Below are positions 11,651-19,549 of a stretch of 64,000 bases of DNA, piece after piece. Made by a program: the position numbers and the translations under genes. This DNA is from Natronohydrobacter thiooxidans (GTDB lineage Bacteria > Pseudomonadota > Alphaproteobacteria > Rhodobacterales > Rhodobacteraceae). Where the stretch lies: NCBI RefSeq assembly GCF_001884735.1, contig NZ_MJAP01000013.1, positions 62,001 to 126,000 on the forward strand. Direction: 5' to 3'. The first letter of the stretch is position 1, and every line of letters starts with the position of its first letter. The notes under the pieces are model-generated. The model was not told the origin of the DNA. It worked only from the letters and a program-made list of their open reading frames with translations, and searched no databases.

Positions 11651-13657
11651 TCAGCGGCGCCAGAGTTGCGGGTAGGCGGCGAGCAGCCCTTGCAGCTTGG
11701 CAAGCGCACGCAGATGCGGCGGTCTGGGGCTTTGGCCTGAGGCAAGGCGCTCAAGCGCGACTTCGGGCGGGCAGGGCAGGCGGCTCACCGGATCGAGATA
11801 GCGCGGATAGGCGATCAGCGTGGCGTGGATGAAGGCGTCGAGATCAGGGCGCGCGCGGCGGCGGTCGGGGATCTCGCCCAGATCACGGGTCAGGCCCCAG
11901 CCCGCATAGAAAGGCGCGCCCAGCGTGGTCACAGGCAAGCCGCGCAGCAGCGCTTCAAACCCCAGCGTTGAGGTCATGGTCCAGACCTCTTGCACATGGT
12001 CGAGCAGCAGCACCGGATCGGCGCGCGAGAGCACCCTGTCGGCATAACGCAGCGCCTCGGTCTCCGCGATGGCGCCGGGGCGCAGACCGGCCTCGATATC
12101 GGGATGGGGCTTGTAGAGGATCACCGTATCGGGGTTCTGCGCGCGGGTTTCTCGCAGCAGGTCCAGATTGGTGCGGATCCGCGTGGTGCCCAAGCGGATC
12201 GAGGCATCATCCTCGACCTGGCCGGGCACAAGGATGCGGTGGCCCTGCGGCAGATCGGGCAAGCTGCCGCGCAGGTTGTACTTGCTCAGGCGCTGTTCGA
12301 GGATGGCCGCGCGCAGTGCTTCCGCCCGCTCTGCGCCACCGGGGGGAAGAGGCGCGGCGATCAGGGATTCCAGCCGCGACGGCTTCGCGGGATCGAAATA
12401 GATCCCCAGATCATCGGTGATCAGCGACAGCGGCGGGGTCAGTTCCGCCCCGAGCCCGCGCGAGCGCAGGAAGCCATCCTCGACGCGGATCACGCGCGGC
12501 GCGACTGGCGCGGGCGCCGCCCCCCAGATCAGATTGGGCCGCCCGGGGTCGGGTGCGGTGGCGAAACGCACCCGCTTCCAGTGCCCGAAGAAGCCTTGCA
12601 GATGGGCGCGTTTCCACAGCCGCATGTCCAGCGCGCAGTAGCCGTGGCGATCCTCGCGCCAGGCGCGGCGCAGGGCCTCCAGGTGATCGAGCGCGTCCTC
12701 GAAAGAACAGAGCCGGTCGCGGCACGGGTCATACCATCGTGGATAGAGCAGCATCGCGCCCGCGAAAAGCTGCGCGCGGGTCAGTTTGCGGCGGCGGCGG
12801 GGGTGGAGCGTCTGGTCATCGCTCAACCCCCAGCCGGCATAGAATGGCAGGCCCCAGACCCGCGGGCGATGGCCTGCGAGGATCGCCTCGAACCCAAGCT
12901 GCGAGGAGACTGTATAGACCGCGATGGCCCCTTCCAGCAATTCCCAGGGTGAGACCGGATCGCTGCAAAGCGTGATATGCGCGCCGGTGACATCCGCTTC
13001 GGTGAAATGGCCCGCGCGAAACCCGCCCATGGTCTCGGGATGGGTGCGGAGAACGATCCGCGCGCCGGGGAAGTCCAGTTGCGCCTGAACCAGCATGTCC
13101 TGAAACAGATGCTCGGATAGCGGCCCGTTCAGCCCGCCATGGGTGATCGAGGCATCGCCCCGGACCTGATCCACGACCAGCACATAGCCGGGCGCGGGTG
13201 GGGGGAGATCAGGGTCATGGGCGGCGTATTTGCTGAACTGCCCCTGTCTGAGCCGCGCCATGCCAAGGCGCGCGCGTTCCATCAGCGCGTGATCGTCGAA
13301 GGGATGCGTGGCGAGCAGGGTTTCCAGATCCGAGGGGCGCGCGGGGTTGAAGTGAATGCCGGTCTGGTCGATCAGCAGGCCGAGGGGCGGCTCCCCGCCC
13401 CGGCCCGGAAAGAGCGACCGCAGAAAGGCATCTTCCAGCCGGATGAGCCTTGCGCCTGAGCGCTGCGCTACCCATTCGCCGCGCGCGGCATGGGCGGCCT
13501 GGCCCCAGACCGCGACAGTGCCATCGCGCCCCGGCCAGCCTGTGCTGACCGGCAACCCCGCCAGCGCCATGATGCGCCGGATGCGCCTGGCGGTTGCCGA
13601 AGGACCGAGAAAACCGCCGGTGAAGGCATGGACGGATCCTTCGCCAGCGGTGGGCAT
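11651..13657 (-). CDS. kpsC: Capsular polysaccharide beta-Kdo transferase, KpsC-like
   Basis: A 668-residue protein of the capsule polysaccharide biosynthesis family. KpsC proteins contain two glycosyltransferase modules that build the poly-Kdo linker between lipid and group 2-type capsule. The internal duplication is plain here: RLEDAFLRS and RVEDGFLRSRGLG, then FYAGWGL followed by an Arg-rich stretch and YPRWYDP or YPRYLDP occur once in each half (about residues 45-330 and 375-650). No signal peptide, so cytoplasmic. It starts 7 bases after the stop of the export-protein gene and has no clear ribosome site, which suggests coupling. A methionine 29 codons in is an alternative start. Confidence 0.88.
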   Translation of the reverse strand: MPTAGEGSVHAFTGGFLGPSATARRIRRIMALAGLPVSTGWPGRDGTVAVWGQAAHAARGEWVAQRSGARLIRLEDAFLRSLFPGRGGEPPLGLLIDQTGIHFNPARPSDLETLLATHPFDDHALMERARLGMARLRQGQFSKYAAHDPDLPPPAPGYVLVVDQVRGDASITHGGLNGPLSEHLFQDMLVQAQLDFPGARIVLRTHPETMGGFRAGHFTEADVTGAHITLCSDPVSPWELLEGAIAVYTVSSQLGFEAILAGHRPRVWGLPFYAGWGLSDDQTLHPRRRRKLTRAQLFAGAMLLYPRWYDPCRDRLCSFEDALDHLEALRRAWREDRHGYCALDMRLWKRAHLQGFFGHWKRVRFATAPDPGRPNLIWGAAPAPVAPRVIRVEDGFLRSRGLGAELTPPLSLITDDLGIYFDPAKPSRLESLIAAPLPPGGAERAEALRAAILEQRLSKYNLRGSLPDLPQGHRILVPGQVEDDASIRLGTTRIRTNLDLLRETRAQNPDTVILYKPHPDIEAGLRPGAIAETEALRYADRVLSRADPVLLLDHVQEVWTMTSTLGFEALLRGLPVTTLGAPFYAGWGLTRDLGEIPDRRRARPDLDAFIHATLIAYPRYLDPVSRLPCPPEVALERLASGQSPRPPHLRALAKLQGLLAAYPQLWRR

Positions 13658-13664
13658 GGTCAGG

Positions 13665-14807
13665 TCAGTCGGTGCCGCCGCGCGCCACGCGCCGCGCTGC
13701 GCCTGCCGCAGTCAGCGAACCGGTCAGCGCCGAGATCTGACGCGCCCAGAGCACCGAGGCGGCTTCGGTCACGAAGATCGTGTCGCCGTCGCGGATCTTG
13801 AAATCGCGGGCGTTGAACATGCCGGTGGGTGCGGTCAGATCCAGCACATAGACAAAACGCACATCGGTCACGAATTTGCCGATCCCGAGGATCTCGGTCG
13901 CGACCTCGGGCACTTCGTCGCGGAAGACGAACACCCCGGTCGGATCGGCGCGCAGCGGATCCAGCCCGCCAACCATGGCAAGGGCGTCAATGGCGGAAAT
14001 CTGGCGGGAGTCGAAGGTGACACGGTTCGATGTGCCGGTCGCGCCCAGAACGGAAAAGGCGCGCTGGTCCTGGCGCACCAGAATCCGGTCGCCGGGGCGC
14101 ATGGCGATATCCAGCGAGGGGTTGGAGAAGATATCCTGCAGCCAGGCGCTGTCCTGCCGGTTGCCGCGCGTGACCAGCACCTGTGCGGTTTCCAGCGGGA
14201 TGGAAATGCCGCCTGCCGTGGCGATCATTGAACTCAGCCGGTTGGTGGCGCGCCCCACCGGATAGACGCCCTGCGCGGTCACGCCACCGGTGACAGAGAC
14301 CGTGGCACCATCCCCCTGCGCGCGGGCGACGACAACCTGCGGGTCGGGCGTCTGTTCGTCCAGCGCACTTGTCAGGATGCGGCGCAGCGCGTCGGGCGTA
14401 TGGCCTGCCGCGCGGATACGGCCTGCATAGGGCACGAAGATGAAGCCCGCATCATCGACCTGCAATTCTTCCACAATGGCGTTATTGGCCGTTTCCGGGG
14501 CCAAGAGACCTTCGGGCACGTTTTCATAGACATTCAGGCTGATCACATCGCCCGGCCGGATCGTGTCGCCGCCCATCAGCGCGCCAGAGCGCAGCGCGTG
14601 GCTGAAGCCCAGCGATTCAGGGCGGTTCGCGGCATGGCTGACACGTTTTGTCACCAGCACGACATGCGCATCGCCCGAGCGCATCACCGAGCCCTCATAG
14701 ATTTCGCGCTTGGTCGGGCCATCGCGGGACACAGCACAGGATGCAATCGCCGCAACAGCGGCAAAGAGGGCCATGCGGCGGCCCATCGTCATGGTTTTCG
14801 CGGTCAC
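13665..14807 (-). CDS. Polysaccharide export outer-membrane lipoprotein (Wza/KpsD type)
   Basis: Predicted outer-membrane secretin-like channel for capsule export. I chose the GTG at 14807 because it is preceded by AAAGGAG at good spacing and opens a signal peptide ending in a lipobox (Ile-Ala-Ser-Cys); this gives 380 residues. The mature protein has the polysaccharide-export signature (RPGDVISLNVYEN, then a beta-rich region with VDDAGFIFVPYAGRI) followed by SLBB-like repeats (SVTGGVTAQGVYPVG; FSVLGATGTSN), and a hydrophobic C-terminal segment that could span the outer membrane. It lies between kpsS and kpsC on the same strand, so it belongs to the capsule operon. Confidence 0.85.
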   Translation of the reverse strand: MTAKTMTMGRRMALFAAVAAIASCAVSRDGPTKREIYEGSVMRSGDAHVVLVTKRVSHAANRPESLGFSHALRSGALMGGDTIRPGDVISLNVYENVPEGLLAPETANNAIVEELQVDDAGFIFVPYAGRIRAAGHTPDALRRILTSALDEQTPDPQVVVARAQGDGATVSVTGGVTAQGVYPVGRATNRLSSMIATAGGISIPLETAQVLVTRGNRQDSAWLQDIFSNPSLDIAMRPGDRILVRQDQRAFSVLGATGTSNRVTFDSRQISAIDALAMVGGLDPLRADPTGVFVFRDEVPEVATEILGIGKFVTDVRFVYVLDLTAPTGMFNARDFKIRDGDTIFVTEAASVLWARQISALTGSLTAAGAARRVARGGTD

Positions 14808-14899
14808 TGCTCGGGCTCCTTTGAAAGGGCGTGCCTCTGATTTTTGTCTGACCATACAGGTTTCGGGCGAAAACGCCAAGCGTGGAAATGGCTTAGCGC

Positions 14900-16189
14900 C
14901 TAGCGCACCATGCGCAACTGTTGCCTTGGTGCCGCGTCGCCACTGATCAGGGCTGTATAGGGATCCTGCGGGGCGAGCATCAGATCCACCACATGTCGCA
15001 TCAACTGCCTGCGCCCCCCCAAAGAATAGTAGCCGCCCGGAATCTGCGAGGTTTCCAGCAGGAAATGGCGATAATCGCGGTAGGCGCGCGCATCGGGGCG
15101 GGTGGGTTTGGCGAAAAATGTCTCGATGGGCTGGGTCGAGACAAATTCGGGCTTGTCATAGACCGCACGGCCAAAGATGCGCAGCGGCATGCCGCGCCAG
15201 AGCACCTGTTGCGCGGCGGTGGAATTGACGGTGACGGCCGAGCGCGCATGGTTGAGAAGCCGCGCGAGTTTTCCGCCGCGCAGGAAATGGACCCGGCCTT
15301 CGAGGTCATGGCCCTTGGTCAGGGCGCGGATGGTGCTGCGCAGGGGCGTGCGGCCATCTTCCAGCGGATGCGCCTTGATCACCAGATGATGGTGACGCGG
15401 CGCGCCCTTGGCGAAGCCGTCAAAGACCTGCATCAGGAACTGGGTCTGCGACTGAAACGGGCTATGGGCGCGGAAGCTCGAGTCATGTTCGAGTTGCAGG
15501 AGCACCAGATGATAGGGGAAGCCGCCGTTGCGCACGCGCCATGTCGCGATGCGGCGTTCCAGAGAATGCAAGGGCATCAGCCAGAGCCGCTTGAGGTAGA
15601 GCTTGAACTCCTGCGCCACGCTGAGGTCGCGATGCGGACGGAAATTGCGATAGCGCCAGTTCAGTGCCATGACGCAGAAATGGTAGAGCGCGCCGTAAAA
15701 GATATGCTGGCGCATATCGCCCCAATGCGCGGGCGGATCCGGCAGTTCCAGATCGCATTTCTCCAGCGCGCGGCGCATTTCCGGCAGGCCGAGTTCCATC
15801 AGTTTCGAATTGCCGTTGGCGCCCTCACGTTCATAGGTTACCCAATAGGGGCGCAGATAGCCTTCCTCGAAAACATGGATCGTCAGGCCAAGGTCGCGCG
15901 CGACCTCGATGGCGCGGGCATGGATCGGGCGCACATCGCCGTAAAGCGCGATATCGGTGATCTGATGGCGGGCGACGATGTCGCGAAACCGTGCGGGCCA
16001 GTCATCGAGCGTTTCGGTGAAAGGGATATAGCGCGACTTGTCGCGCCAGAAGACCGCATCGCCCTGATTGAAACCCACACGCCAGACTTCGGCCCCGGCG
16101 GCGCGCAGCCCCTTGGCAAGGCGGTTGAAGAACCACCCATGCGGCCCTTGCAGGAACAGAAAACGTCTGTTGTCACTCTCTACGCGCAT
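14900..16189 (-). CDS. kpsS: Capsular polysaccharide beta-Kdo transferase, KpsS-like
   Basis: Single-module member of the capsule biosynthesis family; KpsS adds the first Kdo to phosphatidylglycerol to begin the linker that KpsC extends. The sequence opens with FLFLQGPHGWFFNRLAKGL, typical of the family, and contains VFEEGYLRPYWVTYER at about residues 120-135 and IKAHPLEDGRT and TVNSTAAQQVLWRG in the C-terminal half. The ATG at 16189 is preferred (AAAAAGG eight bases upstream); an in-frame ATG at 16240 would add 17 residues but lacks a ribosome site. First gene of the three-gene minus-strand block; the divergent neighbour is ribE. Confidence 0.87.
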   Translation of the reverse strand: MRVESDNRRFLFLQGPHGWFFNRLAKGLRAAGAEVWRVGFNQGDAVFWRDKSRYIPFTETLDDWPARFRDIVARHQITDIALYGDVRPIHARAIEVARDLGLTIHVFEEGYLRPYWVTYEREGANGNSKLMELGLPEMRRALEKCDLELPDPPAHWGDMRQHIFYGALYHFCVMALNWRYRNFRPHRDLSVAQEFKLYLKRLWLMPLHSLERRIATWRVRNGGFPYHLVLLQLEHDSSFRAHSPFQSQTQFLMQVFDGFAKGAPRHHHLVIKAHPLEDGRTPLRSTIRALTKGHDLEGRVHFLRGGKLARLLNHARSAVTVNSTAAQQVLWRGMPLRIFGRAVYDKPEFVSTQPIETFFAKPTRPDARAYRDYRHFLLETSQIPGGYYSLGGRRQLMRHVVDLMLAPQDPYTALISGDAAPRQQLRMVR

Positions 16190-16247
16190 CGCTCGCGCCT
16201 TTTTACTGGTTCTGTCAGACAGGGCCTCGGCCCGGATCATGGGATAG

Positions 16248-16267
16248 ATTCACAATAATTCGTGAAT
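16248..16267. promoter_or_regulatory. Inverted repeat between kpsS and ribE
   Basis: ATTCAC, eight bases, GTGAAT: a 6-base inverted repeat in the 185-base divergent region between kpsS and ribE, in a stretch much richer in A and T than its surroundings. It lies 59 bases upstream of the chosen kpsS start. It could be an operator for the capsule block or part of a promoter; no regulator is identified. Confidence 0.3.
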
Positions 16268-16374
16268 GTCAGGACGATTACACATGATTTCGGCATCAAT
16301 GTGGCGCGCTTGCCAAGGCGCGCGCTGCAAGGTAGCCCTGTCGTGACGGCAACAGGCGCAGTGCGAGGGGTTTC

Positions 16375-16968
16375 ATGTTCACAGGCATCATCACGGATAT
16401 CGGCATCGTCCGCGCGTTGGAGCCGAAGGGCGATCTGCGGGTGCGGATCGGAACGGGGTATGAGACCGCCGGAATTGATCTGGGGGCGTCGATAGCCTCG
16501 GATGGGGTCTGCCTGACCGTGGTCGCACTTGGGCCGGACTGGTACGAGGTGCAAGTGTCGGGCGAAACCGTGGCCAAGACCAATCTGGGCGACTGGGCGG
16601 TGGGCCGACGCGTCAATCTGGAACGCGCGCTCAAGCTGGGCGATGAGTTGGGCGGGCATATCGTGTCCGGCCATGTCGATGGGGTGGCCGAAGTGGTGGG
16701 CTTGCGCGATGAAGGCGAGAGCACGCGCCTGCGCTTCCGCGCGCCCGAGCATCTGGCGGGATTCATCGCGCCGAAAGGGTCGGTTGCGCTGAACGGCACC
16801 TCGCTCACCGTAAACGAGGTCGAAGGCGCGGAATTCGGGGTGAACCTGATCCCGCATACCAAGACCGTGACGACATGGGGCGATGTCGCTCTGGGGGATC
16901 GGGTCAATCTGGAGATTGACACGCTGGCGCGCTATGTCGCGCGGCTGCGGGATTGGGACAGGGGGTAG
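16375..16968 (+). CDS. ribE: Riboflavin synthase alpha chain
   Basis: Converts two molecules of 6,7-dimethyl-8-ribityllumazine into riboflavin. The 197-residue protein has the invariant N-terminus MFTGII and the two lumazine-binding barrels, each carrying the lumazine-site pattern (SIASDGVCLTVV at about residues 40-51; GSVALNGTSLTVNEV at about 136-150), with GGHIVSGHVDGVAEV between them. It stands alone here, without ribB/A, ribD or ribH. No FMN riboswitch is apparent in the 185 bases upstream. Confidence 0.96.
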   Translation: MFTGIITDIGIVRALEPKGDLRVRIGTGYETAGIDLGASIASDGVCLTVVALGPDWYEVQVSGETVAKTNLGDWAVGRRVNLERALKLGDELGGHIVSGHVDGVAEVVGLRDEGESTRLRFRAPEHLAGFIAPKGSVALNGTSLTVNEVEGAEFGVNLIPHTKTVTTWGDVALGDRVNLEIDTLARYVARLRDWDRG

Positions 16969-16985
16969 GGACCGGGGCGTTATGC

Positions 16986-17025
16986 CCCTGCCTTCGCCGG
17001 GCTTGCGTGCCGGGCGAGGGCAGGG
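16986..17025. terminator. Long hairpin in the convergent ribE/dsbA-like gap
   Basis: CCCTGCC-T-TCGCC pairs with GGCGA-G-GGCAGGG (13 base pairs including one wobble) around a 14-base loop containing GCTTGCGTGCCG. It fills the gap between the convergent ends of ribE and the DsbA-like gene, so it can serve as an end for both transcripts. There is no T run. The 15-base core at 17001-17015 recurs exactly in the hairpin at 40425-40456. Confidence 0.55.
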
Positions 17026-17047
17026 CGCGACTTGCCCGGATACTGGC

Positions 17048-17914
17048 TCAGTCGCGCAGGGCCTGAGCCGTTTCGATCAGCACATCCGCATCCACGAAGC
17101 CGCGGATCATTTCAGTTTCCATCACGAAAGTGGGCGTGCCGCTGATCTGCAACCGCTGTGCCAGTGCACGGTTTTCGGCCAGCACAGTGCTCACGGGCTC
17201 GCTGTCCATCTCGGCCACAATGGCCTCGAAATCCAGATCGAACGAGCTCGCAAGCTCGTCCAGATACTCCGGCGTGATCGGGCCGTCATGGCGCATCAGC
17301 GCGTCATGGACGGCCTCATAGGTCTCGTCCCCGGCAAGGCGCAGCGTCGCCACGGCGAAGCGCGACGCGAGTTCCGAATCCGGCCCCAGAATCGGGAATT
17401 CCTTGATGATCAGGCGAATATTGCCATCGGTTTCTAGCAGGGTCGCGACTTCATCATGCGCGCGTTTGCAAAACCCGCAGCGATAATCGAGGAATTCGAC
17501 CAGCGTGATATCACCCTCGGGATTGCCGCCGACCCAGGAATGGCCGTCATTGAACAGCGCTTCGGCATTGGCTTCGAGGATGGCGCGGTCCATATCCGCC
17601 TGCGCGGCGGCATTTCGCTGTTCATAGGCCGCCACGGCCTCGAAGATCACTTCCGGGTTCTGCAACAGATAGCTGCGCACGCGCGCCCCGAATTCGGCAT
17701 CTGCTTCCGCGACCGCTGCCGGTTCTTCAACGAGCGCGGCACCGCTCTCTGTTTCCTCTTCCACCACCGGGGTTGAGGTCGCATTGCCGCTGCTGCCCGG
17801 CGAGGTGAGCACCAGAAGACCCAGCGCTGCAGCCGCGAAACAGGTTCCGATCAGACCGGAATCGGTGAGTTGAAGCGATCCGCTTTTGGTCGTGGTCTCT
17901 GAAGCTCCTGCCAT
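17048..17914 (-). CDS. DsbA-family thiol:disulfide oxidoreductase, membrane-anchored
   Basis: A 288-residue periplasmic thioredoxin-fold protein. Residues 1-20 are polar and an uncleaved-looking hydrophobic anchor follows at about 21-38, then an acidic linker, a helical region, and the thioredoxin domain with the redox motif CGFC at residues 146-149 in the family context DYRCGFCKRAHDEV. The cis-proline loop is SGTPTFVM. This fits the Com1/DsbA-like group that forms or isomerises disulfides in exported proteins. An earlier ATG at 17950 exists but 17914 has AGGA upstream at good spacing. It diverges from the amidase gene. The partner and substrate cannot be told from sequence. Confidence 0.85.
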   Translation of the reverse strand: MAGASETTTKSGSLQLTDSGLIGTCFAAAALGLLVLTSPGSSGNATSTPVVEEETESGAALVEEPAAVAEADAEFGARVRSYLLQNPEVIFEAVAAYEQRNAAAQADMDRAILEANAEALFNDGHSWVGGNPEGDITLVEFLDYRCGFCKRAHDEVATLLETDGNIRLIIKEFPILGPDSELASRFAVATLRLAGDETYEAVHDALMRHDGPITPEYLDELASSFDLDFEAIVAEMDSEPVSTVLAENRALAQRLQISGTPTFVMETEMIRGFVDADVLIETAQALRD

Positions 17915-18148
17915 CTGTGCGTTCCTGTCTTTCTGGGGCGCGAAGGCCATCCGGCGCGCGCGTCGTATCCTGTGTCAAAATCCTGCTGCTCTTAAATCCT
18001 GCGCGCGGCGTGGAATCAACCCTTGGCAGCGCGGCAAGGGGGCGCTTTCGGAAATGTGAGCGCTATTTCAGGGGTGTGTCCGCGGGAAAGCGGTTTTCCG
18101 GGGCAGGGTGAGCATGTATCACGGCATGAAAGGGCAAGAGCCGGAATA

Positions 18149-19426
18149 ATGGCGGGGCAGCGCGTGGCACAGCATCGGATCGGAGTGTTTCGGAGGCTTG
18201 TCATGCTGGCAGCCATGCTCGCCATGGTCTGGTCCGGGCCGGGTCTCGCGCAATCGGGCCTTGGGGTTCAGGCGCGTGTGCTGGAAGAGGGCAGCGCGCT
18301 GACGGCCAGTCGCGACGCGATCACGCTTCGGCTGGCACTGAGCCAGCCCGTGCCCTTCCGGGTGCGGATGCTGGCCAATCCGCCGCGACTGGTGGTCGAT
18401 GCCAATACGCTGGACTGGGGCGCCGCCGGGCTCGGGGCTGACCGCGCGCGACAGGGGCCGGTCGGGGCAGTGCGCATGGGGCATCTGCCGGATGGCTGGG
18501 CGCGTATGGTTGTCGATCTGACCGCGCCTTTCGCGCTGCGCCGTTCGGAACAACGGGTGAGCGAAGAGACGGGTCGCGCCGTGATTCATCTCGACCTGCA
18601 GCGCGTCGCGCTGGAAGAGTTCGAACGGCTCGCGCAGAGCGAGGCCGAGTTCGCGTCGCGCACAAGCCCTGCATTGCTGCATCCCGATGCGCCTGCGCTC
18701 CCGCCGACGGGGAATGCCGAGAGAAAGCCTCTGGTGATGCTGGATCCCGGTCATGGCGGGATTGACCCCGGTGCCGAGCGCGGCGGCGTGCGCGAGGCGG
18801 ATCTGGTGCTGGATTTCGCGCGCGAACTGCGCGAGGTGTTGCTGCGCCGGGGCGTGTTCGAGGTCGGCATGACGCGCAATGCCGATGATTTCGTGTCGCT
18901 GGACGGGCGGATCCGCGCGGCACGCGCAGCCGGGGCGGATCTGTTACTGTCGCTGCATGCCGATGCGCTGCCCGAGGGCATTGCCACGGGGACGGTGGTC
19001 TATCTGCTGGGGGATGAGGCGAGCGACGATTCCGCGGCCTATCTGGCCGAACGCCATGACCGCGCCGATCTGCTGGCCGGGGTCGATCTGAGCCGCAACA
19101 CCGATGAAATCGCCCGCGTGCTGATGTCGGTCGCCTGGCAGGATACGGCGCCGCGCGCGCGTGCGCTCGCGGATGCGCTGGTGGCGGGCATGGGCGCGGC
19201 CGATATACGGCTGCACCGCCGTCCGGTCCAGTCGGGCGCCTTCACGGTGCTCAGGGCAGTGGATATGCCTTCGGCGCTGATTGAACTCGGGTTCATGTCC
19301 AGCCCGCGCGATCTGGCCAATCTTCAGGATAGTACATGGCGCCAGCGCATGGCCGAATCCATCGCCGACGGGCTGGAAATCTGGCATCGCGAAGACCTTG
19401 CGCAACAGGCGCTCAGGCGGCACTGA
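18149..19426 (+). CDS. N-acetylmuramoyl-L-alanine amidase (AmiC type)
   Basis: Zinc-dependent periplasmic amidase that cuts stem peptides from glycan chains during cell separation. It has a secretion signal (FRRLVMLAAMLAMVW...GLAQ), an N-terminal AMIN-like beta domain (about residues 40-150 of this start), and the Amidase_3 catalytic domain: DPGHGGIDPGA with the first zinc histidine, then READLVLDFAREL, LSLHADALP with another histidine, and the catalytic glutamate in ALIELGFMSS. The start is uncertain: 18185 (GTG) gives the neatest signal peptide and 18203 (ATG) has the best ribosome site (GGAGG). It lies directly upstream of a PBP1A gene, a common cell-wall pairing. Confidence 0.9.
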   Translation: MAGQRVAQHRIGVFRRLVMLAAMLAMVWSGPGLAQSGLGVQARVLEEGSALTASRDAITLRLALSQPVPFRVRMLANPPRLVVDANTLDWGAAGLGADRARQGPVGAVRMGHLPDGWARMVVDLTAPFALRRSEQRVSEETGRAVIHLDLQRVALEEFERLAQSEAEFASRTSPALLHPDAPALPPTGNAERKPLVMLDPGHGGIDPGAERGGVREADLVLDFARELREVLLRRGVFEVGMTRNADDFVSLDGRIRAARAAGADLLLSLHADALPEGIATGTVVYLLGDEASDDSAAYLAERHDRADLLAGVDLSRNTDEIARVLMSVAWQDTAPRARALADALVAGMGAADIRLHRRPVQSGAFTVLRAVDMPSALIELGFMSSPRDLANLQDSTWRQRMAESIADGLEIWHREDLAQQALRRH

Positions 19427-19490
19427 GTGGCGGGCCGGTTCCGGTGTCGTTTCTGAGTCAGGGTCAATTTTCTGTTGACCGGCCCGTGTT

Positions 19491-19519
19491 TTGACCTGAC
19501 GGGCCAAAGCGCTTATCGT
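19491..19519 (+). promoter_or_regulatory. Candidate sigma-70 promoter for the PBP1A gene
   Basis: TTGACC (19491-19496), a 17-base spacer and TATCGT (19514-19519) lie 30 bases before the GTG start of the PBP1A gene. Four to five of six positions match the housekeeping consensus in each box. A GGTCAA/TTGACC inverted repeat (19462-19480) sits just upstream and may end amidase transcription or bind a regulator. Not verified beyond base matching. Confidence 0.4.
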
Positions 19520-19549
19520 ATAGAGCGCAAAATACATAAAGAGGCGCGC

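Noticed and set aside
14808..14879. Longer start for the polysaccharide export lipoprotein (ATG at 14879)
   Set aside because: The extra 24 residues would spoil the lipoprotein signal peptide, and the GTG at 14807 has AAAGGAG at correct spacing.
18090..18110. GGGGCAGGGTGA resembling the first conserved block of an FMN riboswitch, upstream of the amidase gene
   Set aside because: None of the other conserved blocks of that element follow, and the downstream gene is a cell-wall amidase, not a flavin gene. Chance match.
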